In this document: positions 47,505-56,612 of the stretch, piece by piece
Layout: the number at the start of each line of letters is the position of its first letter
How positions within the stretch are numbered: the first letter of the stretch is position 1
Source of the DNA: Dactylosporangium siamense
GTDB lineage: Bacteria; Actinomycetota; Actinomycetes; Mycobacteriales; Micromonosporaceae
Reading direction: 5' to 3'
NCBI RefSeq assembly: GCF_016862795.1
Contig: NZ_BONQ01000025.1
Location: 1 to 64,000, forward strand
Length of the DNA: 64,000 nt
Made by a program: the position numbers and the translations under genes
The notes under the pieces: generated by a model
The model's input: the letters and a program-made list of their open reading frames with translations, nothing else
What the model was told of the DNA's origin: nothing
Databases searched by the model: none

Positions 47505-49733
47505 CTAGGCAGCGGCGGAGGCGAGGGCGAAGGAGGGCTGCGGGACCGGACGGCCGAAGTGGTAGCCCTGCGCGAAGCGGTACCCGAGCCGGTACAGCTC
47601 CTGCGCCTGCTCCGCGGTCTCGACGCCCTCGGCGATCGCGTCGAGGTTGAGCCCGTCGCTGACGTTGATGAGCGCGGTGGCGATCACCGAGTGCCGGCCG
47701 GCCATGGTGATGTCGTCGACGAAGGACTTGTCGACCTTCAGGATGTCGACCGGGCAGGTCTGCAGCAGGCCCAGCGACGAGTGCCCGGTGCCGAAGTCGT
47801 CCAGGGCGATCCGCACGCCGAGGTCGTGCACGGCGTCGAGGGCCTCGATCGCCCGGCCGCCGCCGAAGACCGCGGTCTCGGTGACCTCGATCGCGAGGTG
47901 GTCGGCGGGGAAGCCCGTCGCCGCCAGGACCGCGGCGACCACCTCCGGGAAGTCGGGTTCGGCGAGCTGCCGGGCCGAGACGTTGACGGAGACCTTGCCG
48001 GGCGCCGCGTCGCCGAGGCTGGCCAGCCAGGTCGCCCCCTGTGAGCACGCCTCGAGCAGGATCCAGGCGCCGAGCTCGACGATCTGGCCGTTCTGCTCGG
48101 CGACGGGGATGAAGTCGGCCGGGCTCATGAACCCGAGCGTCGGGTGGTGCCACCGGATGAGGGCCTCCACGCCGACGATCTGCCCGTGCGGCAGCGCCAC
48201 GATCGGCTGATACACCAGCTGGAACTGGCCCTGGTCGAGGGCCTCGCGCAGCTGGGCGCCGAGCAGGGCGTGTGCCGAGGCCCGCTGGTCGAGCTCGGGT
48301 CTGAAGCGCTGCTGGCGGGTCTTGTCCTCCTTCGCCGCGTACATCGCGACGTCGGCGCGGCGCAGCAGTTCGAACGGGTCGCGGGTGCCCGCGGCGTCGG
48401 CGACGCCGATGCTGGCCTGGACGAGCAGGTGCTGGTCGCCGGCGAAGACCGGCTCCTGCAGTGCGGTGGCGAGTTCGGTGACCATCGCGTCGGCGGCGAC
48501 GGCGCCGGTGTCCGGCATGAGGACGGCGAACTCGTCGCCGCCGAGGCGGGCCACGACGTCGCCGGGGCGCAGGACCCCGCCGAGCCGCTTGCCGACGGCG
48601 GTGAGCAGCTGGTCGCCGATGGCGTGGCCGAGCCCGTCGTTGATCCGTTTGAAGTCGTCGAGGTCGATGAACGCGACCTGCGTGACGGTGCCGGCGTCGA
48701 GCTCGTCGCGGATCAGCTCCTCCAGGAACCGCCGGTTGGGCAGCCCGGTGAGGTCGTCGCGCATGACCAGGTCGCTGAGCTGGTCGGCCTGGTCCTGGAC
48801 CTTGCCGACGAGCCCCGCGACGCGCACCAGCACCAGCAGGAACACGACGACCGAGACGACGCCGATCGCGAACCAGTCGACGTCGTGGCCGTCCAGGGTG
48901 CCCTGCAGCAGCAGCAGCGCCGGCGCGATGAGCGAGCTCACCGCGAGCACCGTCAGCCGGAGCCTGGACAGCGCGCTCTCGGCGGCGTCGGTCGGCTCGT
49001 CCATGCCGCGCATCGACGGGTGCAGCGCGGCGGCGGCGAGGCACACGTACGCCAGCAGCCACCCGCTGGCCAGGTAGCCCGCACCGAGGATGTCGTAGGT
49101 GGAGGTCAGCGAGTACGTGACGTCGGTGGCGAACATCAGCGTCAGGCCGGCCGCCAGCAGCCAGAAGCTGGCGGTCTTCGCCGCCCGGCCGGCCAGCAGG
49201 CGGGCGAGCAGCACCAGCAGCAGCACGTCGGCGGACGGGTAGGCCAGGGCGATGACGCGTTCCAGGACCGTCATCTGACCCGCCTCGGCGACGGGCCGCA
49301 TCACGAACACCCAGAACAGCAGGCCGGCCCCGGCTGCGGCGATGCACGCGTCGATCAGCCCGGCGACGTCGCGCCCGTGCCGGCGCAGCAGCAGCCACAG
49401 GCCGCCGGCCAGCGACGGATACGCGCAGAGGTAGAACACGTCGGCGAGCGACGGCGACGGGCTTTCGTGCAGGACGAACTGGTAGATGCTCCAGGTGACG
49501 TCGCCGAGGACCCAGGTGCCGAGGCCGACGGCGAACCAGAGCCAGAGCGCCCGCCGGGGTGGCCGGTTGCGCCGGACGCCGACCAGCAGGGCGGTGACCG
49601 CGGCGAGCCCGATGAGCTCGAAGCTGAAGTTGGCCGCGTAGGAGTCGCCGGGCAGCAGCGGGTAGGCGACCGCCGCCACGCCACCGATCAGCAGCCAGAC
49701 GAGCCACAGCCGCCCGGCACCCCGAGTCTCCAC
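47505..49733 (-). CDS. Membrane GGDEF-EAL protein (cyclic-di-GMP turnover)
   Basis: A 742-residue protein. About nine membrane helices fill residues 8-300 (an integral sensory region), followed by a short coiled linker. The GGDEF domain has MRDDLTGLPNRRFLEELIRD and an intact RLGGDEFAVLMPDTG. The EAL domain has VGVEALIRWHHP and IALDDFGTGHSSLGLL, with VTETAVF and the DxxK-type ILKVDKSFVDD. Both sites look active, so it may make or break cyclic-di-GMP depending on signal. METRGAGRLWLV at 49733 is used as the start. Confidence 0.92.
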   Translation of the reverse strand: METRGAGRLWLVWLLIGGVAAVAYPLLPGDSYAANFSFELIGLAAVTALLVGVRRNRPPRRALWLWFAVGLGTWVLGDVTWSIYQFVLHESPSPSLADVFYLCAYPSLAGGLWLLLRRHGRDVAGLIDACIAAAGAGLLFWVFVMRPVAEAGQMTVLERVIALAYPSADVLLLVLLARLLAGRAAKTASFWLLAAGLTLMFATDVTYSLTSTYDILGAGYLASGWLLAYVCLAAAALHPSMRGMDEPTDAAESALSRLRLTVLAVSSLIAPALLLLQGTLDGHDVDWFAIGVVSVVVFLLVLVRVAGLVGKVQDQADQLSDLVMRDDLTGLPNRRFLEELIRDELDAGTVTQVAFIDLDDFKRINDGLGHAIGDQLLTAVGKRLGGVLRPGDVVARLGGDEFAVLMPDTGAVAADAMVTELATALQEPVFAGDQHLLVQASIGVADAAGTRDPFELLRRADVAMYAAKEDKTRQQRFRPELDQRASAHALLGAQLREALDQGQFQLVYQPIVALPHGQIVGVEALIRWHHPTLGFMSPADFIPVAEQNGQIVELGAWILLEACSQGATWLASLGDAAPGKVSVNVSARQLAEPDFPEVVAAVLAATGFPADHLAIEVTETAVFGGGRAIEALDAVHDLGVRIALDDFGTGHSSLGLLQTCPVDILKVDKSFVDDITMAGRHSVIATALINVSDGLNLDAIAEGVETAEQAQELYRLGYRFAQGYHFGRPVPQPSFALASAAA

Positions 49734-49781
49734 GCGTTGGTTATCGGCAAGCGTTCCGGTGCGGTTGAGGGCTCTGCAAGA

Positions 49782-49793
49782 TAATACGTATTA
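49782..49793. promoter_or_regulatory. AT-rich palindrome upstream of the GH43-like gene
   Basis: TAATACGTATTA at 49782-49793 is a perfect 12-bp palindrome, conspicuous in GC-rich DNA, 42 bp before the ATG of the GH43-like gene. It is probably an operator. Confidence 0.45.
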
Positions 49794-49834
49794 CCCTCTT
49801 GTGCGAAGCGTCGGGCTTTCCGAGACTCGGTCAC

Positions 49835-50812
49835 ATGTCACCTGTAACCCGCCGCCAGGTGCTGGCCGGTGCCGCCGGATTCGCCGGCGCACTCGCCATC
49901 CCCAGCATCGCGCCGACCGCGGCCCACGCCGCCGCCCCGGCAGGATTCCCGACCTACCAGTACCTCGGTCAGCCGCTCCCCGCGAGCCTGGCCTACAACC
50001 CCACCGGGGAGCTCATCTTCCCCTGCATCCGCGGGATGTACGACAAGATCAGCGGCGCCCGCGGCCGCTACTACCTCTACTACGCCCCGCACGACGCGCC
50101 CGGCGGGATCTGCCTCGCCTACGGCAACTCGCTGTCCGGCCCGTTCACCGAGCACCCGGCCAACCCGATCATCAGCCGGACCTGGTCGCCGCACTACTCG
50201 GTCAGCCACGTCTCGTCGCCGCACGTCGTGTGGAACGCCTCGACCAGGCAGTTCTTCATGTACTACCACGGCGAGAACACCACGACGCGCCTCGCGATCT
50301 CCAGCGACGGCATCAACTTCACCTACTACGGCACCGTGCTGACCACCGCGATGGTGCCCGGCACCACCGAGGCCACGTACGCGCGGGTGTTCGAGCACCG
50401 CATCGCCGCGCTCGGCAACAAGTACGTCATGGTCTTCATGGGACTCAAGAGCGGCCGGCGGATCTTCTGGGGCTGGTCCAACGACGGCAAGTCGTGGCAG
50501 TTCGACCCCAACCCCCTGGTGTCGCCCGCCGCCGACGGGCAGAGCGACCTGAGCGGCCCGCACCTGCTGTACCGCAACAACACCACCTACGTCGTCTACC
50601 ACGGCTCATCCGGCGACATGTTCCTCACCGAGGTGGGCAACAACTTCGACAAGGAGATCCACCTCGGCGTCTTCCACGCCGCGCTGTCCGGCGCGCCGGA
50701 CAACAACCGCTCCGCGGCGCCGTCGTTCGGCACCGACGGCGGCGTGCAGTACATGTTCTACGAGGCGGGCCAGCGCTCCGGGACGAAGATAGCCGTGGCC
50801 CGCGCCGTCTGA
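49835..50812 (+). CDS. Tat-exported GH43-like glycosidase
   Basis: A 325-residue secreted protein. The twin-arginine signal VTRRQVLAGAAGFAGALAIP leads to a cleavage near AAHAA. The mature domain reads like a five-bladed propeller of the GH43/GH32 superfamily: GRYYLYYAPHDAPGGICLAY, SSPHVVWNASTRQFFMYYHG, FWGWSNDGKSWQFDPNPLVS and VQYMFYEAGQRSG. Substrate (arabinan, xylan or other) cannot be told. ATG at 49835 is used because it places the RR motif at residues 6-7. An AT-rich palindrome lies upstream. Confidence 0.75.
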   Translation: MSPVTRRQVLAGAAGFAGALAIPSIAPTAAHAAAPAGFPTYQYLGQPLPASLAYNPTGELIFPCIRGMYDKISGARGRYYLYYAPHDAPGGICLAYGNSLSGPFTEHPANPIISRTWSPHYSVSHVSSPHVVWNASTRQFFMYYHGENTTTRLAISSDGINFTYYGTVLTTAMVPGTTEATYARVFEHRIAALGNKYVMVFMGLKSGRRIFWGWSNDGKSWQFDPNPLVSPAADGQSDLSGPHLLYRNNTTYVVYHGSSGDMFLTEVGNNFDKEIHLGVFHAALSGAPDNNRSAAPSFGTDGGVQYMFYEAGQRSGTKIAVARAV

Positions 50813-50824
50813 TACAAAGCGGGC

Positions 50825-51358
50825 ATGCTTGCCTGGGGTGTCGATTTCACCACCGCTGAGGTACGGACCGGGGTCCAGCAGACCGATGGGTTCACGTGTG
50901 GACCCACCGTCGCCATGGTGGCGTCGGCGCTGCTGGACCCCGCGTACGCGGACGGCGTCGCCGACTACGGCGCCGAGCAGCACCGCATCCACTCCGCCGC
51001 CAACTGGATCTGGCCCCGCAAGTTGGGCACCACACCCTGGGGCGTCGCCGCGACGATCTCCCGGCACGCCGCGGAGCTCGGCGTCCGGTATGGCTGGCGG
51101 CGCTTCCGGGGTCGCCGCGACCGGCTCGCCGACGTGACCGCCGCGGTCGACACCGGCTGGCCGGTCGCGATGCTCGTCGGCAAGGGCGTGCCCCGGCACT
51201 GGGTGCTCATCACCGCGCACCCGCAGGAGTCCGTGCTGCGCTGCTTCGAACCGGGGTCGGGCCAGGTCCGTGAGGTCACGATCGAGGAGATCCAGCAGCA
51301 CCGGATCCCCCGGCTGGGGTTCCCGCGGGCCTACGCGCTGGTCCTGCCTACCGGCTGA
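50825..51358 (+). CDS. C39-like cysteine peptidase family protein
   Basis: A 177-residue papain-like protein. It shows the C39-type catalytic pattern: GVQQTDGFTCGPTVAMVASA (Gln and nucleophile Cys), RHWVLI (His) and CFEPGSG (third residue). No signal peptide, so it acts inside the cell. The 5' TACAAA box is six bases before the ATG, suggesting a leaderless mRNA. It overlaps the convergent MOSC gene by 11 bp. Related proteins may act as acyltransferases rather than peptidases. Confidence 0.75.
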   Translation: MLAWGVDFTTAEVRTGVQQTDGFTCGPTVAMVASALLDPAYADGVADYGAEQHRIHSAANWIWPRKLGTTPWGVAATISRHAAELGVRYGWRRFRGRRDRLADVTAAVDTGWPVAMLVGKGVPRHWVLITAHPQESVLRCFEPGSGQVREVTIEEIQQHRIPRLGFPRAYALVLPTG

Positions 51359-52001
51359 TCCTTGCCCTGACCTTGTCCTTGGTGCGCTCGGGCAGCTCGT
51401 CGGCGGCCGCGAGCAGGGGCAGCAGCTCCGGCTCCGCGGTCAGTGCCCGGAACGCGAGCCCGATCGTGACGTCGTGCGCCGGGGTGTGCACGACCTCGAT
51501 CGCGTCCCCGGCCCGGATTTCGCCCGGCTGCAGGACCCGCAGGTAGGCGCCTGGAATGGCGCCCTCGGTGAACCGCTTGATCCAGCCCTGCTCGCCGAGC
51601 CAGGCGGCGAACGTGCGGCACGGGATCCGCGGCGCGGACACCTCCAGCAGCAGGTCGGCGCCGATCCGCCAGCGCTCACCGATGCGGGCACCGGTCACGT
51701 CCAGACCGGACGTGGTCAGATTCTCCCCGAAAACGCCGCCGGCCAACTCCCGGCCGAGCTCCGCGGCCCACCGGTCAAGGTCCTCCCGCGCGTAGGCGTA
51801 CACGGCCTGGTCCGGGCCGCCGTGATGGCGCACGTCGCACACCACGTCGCCGGCGACCCCCGTCGCCGTCGTGCCGCGCGGGCCGGGCACCGTCACGCGG
51901 ACCGGCCCGTCGACGGGACGCTTGTCGATGCCCGTGGTCGGCACGTTCGAGGCCGCGGTCGGGACCGGGGTGCCGGCGTTGACGGAGATCAGGTATGCCA
52001 C
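51348..52001 (-). CDS. MOSC domain protein
   Basis: A 217-residue MOSC protein (molybdenum cofactor sulfurase C-terminal type, YiiM-like). Markers: VAGDVVCDVRHHGGPDQAVY, GGVFGENLTTSGLD, and the conserved cysteine in PRIPCRTFAAWLGE. Such proteins transfer sulfur to, or reduce substrates with, the molybdenum cofactor. The stop overlaps the neighbouring gene. The extradiol dioxygenase gene lies three bases upstream on the same strand, so they are probably one operon. Confidence 0.9.
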   Translation of the reverse strand: MAYLISVNAGTPVPTAASNVPTTGIDKRPVDGPVRVTVPGPRGTTATGVAGDVVCDVRHHGGPDQAVYAYAREDLDRWAAELGRELAGGVFGENLTTSGLDVTGARIGERWRIGADLLLEVSAPRIPCRTFAAWLGEQGWIKRFTEGAIPGAYLRVLQPGEIRAGDAIEVVHTPAHDVTIGLAFRALTAEPELLPLLAAADELPERTKDKVRARISR

Positions 52002-52004
52002 CCG

Positions 52005-52877
<873 letters not shown>

Positions 52878-52890
52878 GGATTGAATGTAG

Positions 52891-52910
52891 CAACTAGTTG
52901 AGCGCTCAAC
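52891..52910. promoter_or_regulatory. Overlapping palindromes in the dioxygenase promoter
   Basis: CAACTAGTTG (52891-52900) and GTTGAGCGCTCAAC (52897-52910) share one GTTG half site, giving three half sites in 20 bp. They lie between the minus-strand -35 and -10 boxes, so a bound repressor would block the polymerase. Confidence 0.65.
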
Positions 52911-53047
52911 AATATGCGTGGGCTGTGGCCGGCGTCTCCGCGCTCGTGGCTGGCTGTCCCCGTTCCCGGGCTTCGCGGTCGTTGTGATGGTTCAGGAGTT
53001 TCGTAGCCGTTTCGGCGGTTCCGGGCGTCGTGGCCGCTCCTGGCGGT

Positions 53048-53269
53048 TCAGGGCGTCGTGGCCGTTTCGGCGGCGCGGAGCAGCGCCTCGGCGACCGCGG
53101 GGGTCTCCTCGGCGCCGTACACGAGCAGCAACTGGCGGTCCGGGCCACCCCGGCCGTCGGTGGCGGTGGCGTGCTCCACCACGACACGCGTCGTGGACAA
53201 CTGGTCGCCGTCGGCGACGTCCATCTCGGCCACGCCGATGTCGACCTGCCGGACGAAGAGTTCCTCCAT
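53048..53269 (-). CDS. Small hypothetical protein
   Basis: A 73-residue acidic protein: MEELFVRQVDIGVAEMDVAD, TRVVVEHATATDGRGGPDRQ, then LLLVYGAEETPAVAEALLRA. Not recognised; it has the composition of a real small protein, but no clear ribosome site. A 28-bp imperfect direct repeat (53014-53041 and 53042-53069) covers its 3' end. The region from 52911 to 53047 otherwise holds nothing. Confidence 0.45.
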   Translation of the reverse strand: MEELFVRQVDIGVAEMDVADGDQLSTTRVVVEHATATDGRGGPDRQLLLVYGAEETPAVAEALLRAAETATTP

Positions 53270-53324
53270 GGCAAGAAGCGTGCCGCCCGCGCGGGTCCCG
53301 GACGTCGCCTCGCGGGAGTGAGTC

Positions 53325-53987
53325 TCAGTGGTGGGCTCTGGAGATGGTCGTGACCAGCAGCGCGGCCTCGTGCAGGTGCGCCTGCTCCGCCGCCGTCAGC
53401 GCCGGGTCCGCGGCCCGCCGCCGCACCGCGGCCTCCAGCTGCGACAACGGGTTGTCCCGCGTGCAGGACAGGAGCACGTCCAGGAACACCTCGGCCCGCT
53501 CCGCGAACGCGTGGCCCGGCTCGATCGCGACCTGGGCGACGATCAGGGCGCTCATCGCCACGTCGAGCTCGGGCGGGCCCTCGGTGCTGTTGCGCCAGTC
53601 GATGACGACCGGGCCGCCCTCGGTCATCACCACGTTTTCCGGGTGCAGGTCCAGGTGCAGGATCCGGGTGCCGGGGTCCTTCGCCGCCCGCACGCGCACC
53701 TTGTGCAGCCGCTCGAGGAGGTCCGCCAGGACGGTCCCGCCGTCGCGCAGGTCGAGCGAGCCGTCGGCGAGGGCCTGCAGCATGGTCGGCCCCTCGAGCC
53801 GCTCCAGGATCAGGTCGGCGCCGGTCGCCTCATAGACGCGGGGGACCGGATAGCCGTGGTCGGCGACATACCGCATGACGGCGGCCTCCGCGGTCACGTC
53901 CCCGCCGAGCCGGTAGCGCCGCAGCACCCGCCGCTCGTCGAGGGCGTAGACGTCCGCGTCGCGACCGCTCGCCAGTAGTGCCGTCAT
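53325..53987 (-). CDS. Aminoglycoside phosphotransferase-like kinase
   Basis: A 220-residue small-molecule kinase of the APH/choline kinase fold. The catalytic loop LHLDLHPENVVMTEGGPVVI followed by DWRN is intact. The N-lobe is short (ALLASGRDADVYALDERRVL). Many such actinobacterial proteins do not inactivate drugs, so resistance is not claimed. TAGGGT (53994-53999) is six bases upstream of the ATG, indicating a leaderless mRNA. Confidence 0.85.
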   Translation of the reverse strand: MTALLASGRDADVYALDERRVLRRYRLGGDVTAEAAVMRYVADHGYPVPRVYEATGADLILERLEGPTMLQALADGSLDLRDGGTVLADLLERLHKVRVRAAKDPGTRILHLDLHPENVVMTEGGPVVIDWRNSTEGPPELDVAMSALIVAQVAIEPGHAFAERAEVFLDVLLSCTRDNPLSQLEAAVRRRAADPALTAAEQAHLHEAALLVTTISRAHH

Positions 53988-54010
53988 GCACCCACCCTAT
54001 CGGTTGCTCC

Positions 54011-54622
54011 TTACAACCAACCGTTCTCGTCGGCGAGCCTCACCGCTTCCGCGCGGGTCCGGGCGCCGGTTTTGCCGATCGCCGACGACAGGTGGTTGCG
54101 CACCGTGCCCTCCGTCAGGCCGAGCTGCCCGGCGACGTCGGCGGCGGTGCCGCCCTCCCGGGCCGCCCGCAGCACGTCGGCCTCCCGCGGGGTCAGCGGG
54201 CTGTCGCCGCTGGCGAGGGTCTCCGCGGCCAGGGTCGGGTCCACCACCCGAAGCCCCGACGCGATGCGCCGCACGGCGTCGGCGAGCTGCCGGGCCGGGG
54301 TGTCCTTGACCACGAACCCGGACGCCCCGGCCGCCATCGCCCGCCGCAGGTAACCGGGCCGGCCGAACGTGGTCACCATGAGCACCTTGCAGCCCGGCAT
54401 GGCCTTGCGCAGCGCGGCGGCCGCGGCGATGCCGTCGATCCCGGGCATCTCCACGTCGAGCAGGGCCACGTCGGGGCGGTGCTCGCGGGCCGCCGCGACG
54501 ACCTCGTCACCGCGCCCGACCTCGGCCACGACCGTGAGGTCCGGCTCGAGGTCGAGCAGCGCGGCGAGGGCGCCGCGGACGAGCGCCTGATCGTCAGCGA
54601 TCAACAGCCGTATCGGACTCAC
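54011..54622 (-). CDS. NarL/LuxR-type response regulator without adjacent kinase
   Basis: A 203-residue regulator. Receiver domain: IRLLIADDQALVRGALAALL, Asp56 in VALLDVEMPGIDG, and VVKDTPARQLADAVRRI. LuxR-type helix-turn-helix: LTPREADVLRAAREGGTAAD and LGLTEGTVRNHLSSAIGKTG. In this family the sensor kinase gene normally lies directly upstream; here that place holds only a 16-bp tandem repeat and then an unrelated peptidase. GTG at 54622 is used. Confidence 0.92.
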   Translation of the reverse strand: MSPIRLLIADDQALVRGALAALLDLEPDLTVVAEVGRGDEVVAAAREHRPDVALLDVEMPGIDGIAAAAALRKAMPGCKVLMVTTFGRPGYLRRAMAAGASGFVVKDTPARQLADAVRRIASGLRVVDPTLAAETLASGDSPLTPREADVLRAAREGGTAADVAGQLGLTEGTVRNHLSSAIGKTGARTRAEAVRLADENGWL

Positions 54623-54714
54623 GAGGGGGATGCTGCCACACGGGGCCTGGGGACCTCCGCCTCAGCCGCGCCTGCGGCTGTGTCCGTGGTCCGGCGGCAT
54701 GCTGCGTTCGTCGA

Positions 54715-54810
54715 CCCGCGACCTCGATCACCCGCGACCTCGATCACCCGCGACCTCGATCACCCGCGACCTCGATCACCCGCGACCTCGATCACCCGCG
54801 ACCTCGATCA
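54715..54810. repeat. 16-bp tandem repeat, six perfect units
   Basis: CCCGCGACCTCGATCA is repeated six times without change. It lies about 95 bp upstream of the orphan response regulator start and 40 bp past the M28 stop. It is a likely variable-number locus. Confidence 0.95.
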
Positions 54811-54850
54811 CGCCGGCCGGGACACCCCGGCCGGGATCGACGGCGGGGGG

Positions 54851-55660
54851 TCAGCCGGCCAGGCGGGTGACGGTCCTGACCGCGGCGGCCGTCACGCGGG
54901 CCGCGAAGTCCAGGTCGAGCCGGTCGAGGGTGTCGGTGTCCGCGTGGTAGTCCGGGTTGCGGAACTCGGCGGTGTCGGTGACCAGCAGCGAGCGTCGGCC
55001 CGTCGACCAGTACGGCACGTGGTCGCTGCGCAGCACGACCTCCATCGCCTCGGTCGGCATGACCAGCGGAAACGTGGGCAGGTGCGGCGTCGCCGCGGCC
55101 GCGAACAGGTCGGCGAGCCCGGCGGAGGCCGGGTTGGCGATCAACGCGATGAAGTCGCCGACCGTCGGCGGGTCCAGCAGGAACGACGGCGCGGACTGCG
55201 TCGGGGACGTCCGCCCGATCATCTCGAACACGATCGACTCCGTGTCGGGGGTGATCTGCCGGACGTGGGCGGTGCTGCCCTGGAACCCGTCCTCCTCGCC
55301 GCCGAACAGGCAGAAGCGGATCGTGCGGGCCGGCAGGTCCAGGTCGCGCAGCGCGCGGGCGGCCTCCAGAACCCCGGCGACCCCGCTGGCGTTGTCGTCC
55401 GCGCCGGGGGTGCCCTCGACCGTGTCCCAGTGCGCGGCCAGCTCGACCGCGTCGTCGGACGTGCCGCCCTCGATCTCGGCGACGAGGTTCACGTCGTGCA
55501 GTTCGCTGCCATACCGCTCGACCCGCACCACCAGGCCGAGACTGCTGAGCTCGTCGGTGATGTACCGCAGCGCGGCGGGCACACCGGGCAGATCGCCGCA
55601 GCGTGGCCCGTGAGCGACGAGCGCGGCGACGTGGTCGCGGAGACGGTCGGCGGAGATCAT
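54851..55660 (-). CDS. M28 family zinc aminopeptidase
   Basis: A 269-residue M28-type peptidase: VELAAHWDTVEGTPGADDNA (metal ligands His and bridging Asp), LFGGEEDGFQGS (catalytic Glu and ligand Glu), FEMIG, and a late ligand His in NPDYHADTDTLD. It lacks a signal peptide when started at ATG 55660. TATCCT (55668-55673) seven bases upstream makes a leaderless start likely. The longer frame from 55792 crosses a hairpin-rich RNA-like element and is rejected. Confidence 0.85.
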   Translation of the reverse strand: MISADRLRDHVAALVAHGPRCGDLPGVPAALRYITDELSSLGLVVRVERYGSELHDVNLVAEIEGGTSDDAVELAAHWDTVEGTPGADDNASGVAGVLEAARALRDLDLPARTIRFCLFGGEEDGFQGSTAHVRQITPDTESIVFEMIGRTSPTQSAPSFLLDPPTVGDFIALIANPASAGLADLFAAAATPHLPTFPLVMPTEAMEVVLRSDHVPYWSTGRRSLLVTDTAEFRNPDYHADTDTLDRLDLDFAARVTAAAVRTVTRLAG

Positions 55661-55673
55661 GTGCACCAGGATA

Positions 55674-55895
55674 TGGAACAGCCCCCGAGGTTCCTGCGCT
55701 GGCTGCGCGCGGGCCGGTTGGACTGACACCGGAAAGCCTCGGGGGCTGGGAAACTGTCTCGTATTCGCCTGCCACCATCCGGGCGGCCGCACGAAGTGCG
55801 AGTCCAGAGGACGGCGGCTAGCGGACAGTCACCTCATGAGTCCCATTGCTACACAACGTTGGACCACCTCCTTTCCCATGTACGACCCAACTTAG
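55674..55895 (+). ncRNA. Candidate structured RNA ending in a 16S-tail-like anti-Shine-Dalgarno
   Basis: Plus-strand pairings: 55679-55690 with 55737-55748 (12 bp perfect); 55753-55758 with 55824-55829 (ACTGTC/GACAGT), closing a region that holds CGCACgaaGTGCG (55788-55800) and GTCCagaGGAC (55802-55812). Then follows GTTGGACCACCTCCTTTCCC (55858-55877), which is almost the 3' end of 16S rRNA. Two tiny frames exist: 55674-55727 (17 codons) and 55836-55895 (19 codons, MSPIATQRWTTSFPMYDPT). The strand is not certain: read the other way the same stretch is an extended Shine-Dalgarno. No promoter was identified. Confidence 0.35.
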
Positions 55896-56416
55896 CCACG
55901 GGCGTCGAGGCTCTGCAACGGTTTTTCGGGAGCAGGCTGGTTGTCTTCCCGCTCGAGGCGCTTGATCAGCCGCCGGACGATCAGCAGGGGGATGATGCCG
56001 AACACGCCGAACGAGATGTCCAGCACCGTCCACCAGCCCGGGATCCCGCGGACCGGCCCGGCGAACAGGGCCAGGGGCACGATGCCGACGCAGGCGATCA
56101 TCCCGAACTCGATCACCCAGATGTTGCGCACCGGGTCGCGCAGCGGCCCCCAGAACGCGACCGCGATCACCAGGTGCGCGAAGGCCAGCCAGTCGGTGCC
56201 GTACATGATGAACGGGTAGCGGTCGTTGGTCTCGGTGATGCCCTGGTCGACCCGCGCGATCCAGGCGACCAGGGCATCGGGTGCGACGTCGATCCGGTCG
56301 AGCACGGACCGCAGCCAATGCACCTCGTGCTCGAGGGGGAACGCGGTCACCCCGCTGGCCACCAGGCCGATCAGGAACAGCACGAGCCAGACGCGGATCT
56401 TGCGCCGTGTGGTCAT
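55892..56416 (-). CDS. Membrane protein of unknown function
   Basis: A 174-residue protein with about four membrane helices: near 8-26, 75-95, 103-128 and 132-155. Between the first and second helices is an outer loop with FPLEHEVHWLRSVLDRIDVA and YPFIMYGTDWLAFAHLVIAV. The tail is basic and polar (LIKRLEREDNQPAPEK). Not recognised beyond that. TACGCT six bases before the ATG at 56416 suggests a leaderless transcript. A 14-bp tandem repeat lies upstream. Confidence 0.7.
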   Translation of the reverse strand: MTTRRKIRVWLVLFLIGLVASGVTAFPLEHEVHWLRSVLDRIDVAPDALVAWIARVDQGITETNDRYPFIMYGTDWLAFAHLVIAVAFWGPLRDPVRNIWVIEFGMIACVGIVPLALFAGPVRGIPGWWTVLDISFGVFGIIPLLIVRRLIKRLEREDNQPAPEKPLQSLDARG

Positions 56417-56474
56417 GCCCGCAGCGTAGGACCGGGCAAAGCGCCGCAACGGCCCCCGACACGAGATCTGCACA

Positions 56475-56558
56475 ACATGAGGCACGACACGTGAAGCACG
56501 ACACATGAAGCACGACACATGAAGCACGACATGTGAGGCACGACACGTGAAATACGGC
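56475..56558. repeat. 14-bp tandem repeat, six imperfect units
   Basis: Units of the type ACATGAAGCACGAC follow each other from 56475 to 56558 with one to four changes each. They lie between two minus-strand genes, about 60 bp upstream of the membrane-protein start. Confidence 0.85.
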
Positions 56559-56565
56559 ACGACGA

Positions 56566-56597
56566 CGCCGCGCTCCCAAGGGGGTAGGAGCGCGGCG
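56566..56597 (-). terminator. Terminator of the lipoprotein gene
   Basis: CGCCGCGCTCC (56566-56576) pairs with 56587-56597 around ten bases, 15 bp past the lipoprotein stop. Confidence 0.65.
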
Positions 56598-56612
56598 CCG
56601 CGGTGAGGGAGA

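Noticed and set aside
53014-53069. 28-bp imperfect tandem duplication
   Set aside because: Only two units with several differences; noted under the small hypothetical gene but too weak for a separate claim.
55858-55877. Fragment of a 16S rRNA gene
   Set aside because: Only about 19 bases resemble the 16S 3' end and the flanking bases do not match helix 45, so it is not an rRNA gene remnant.
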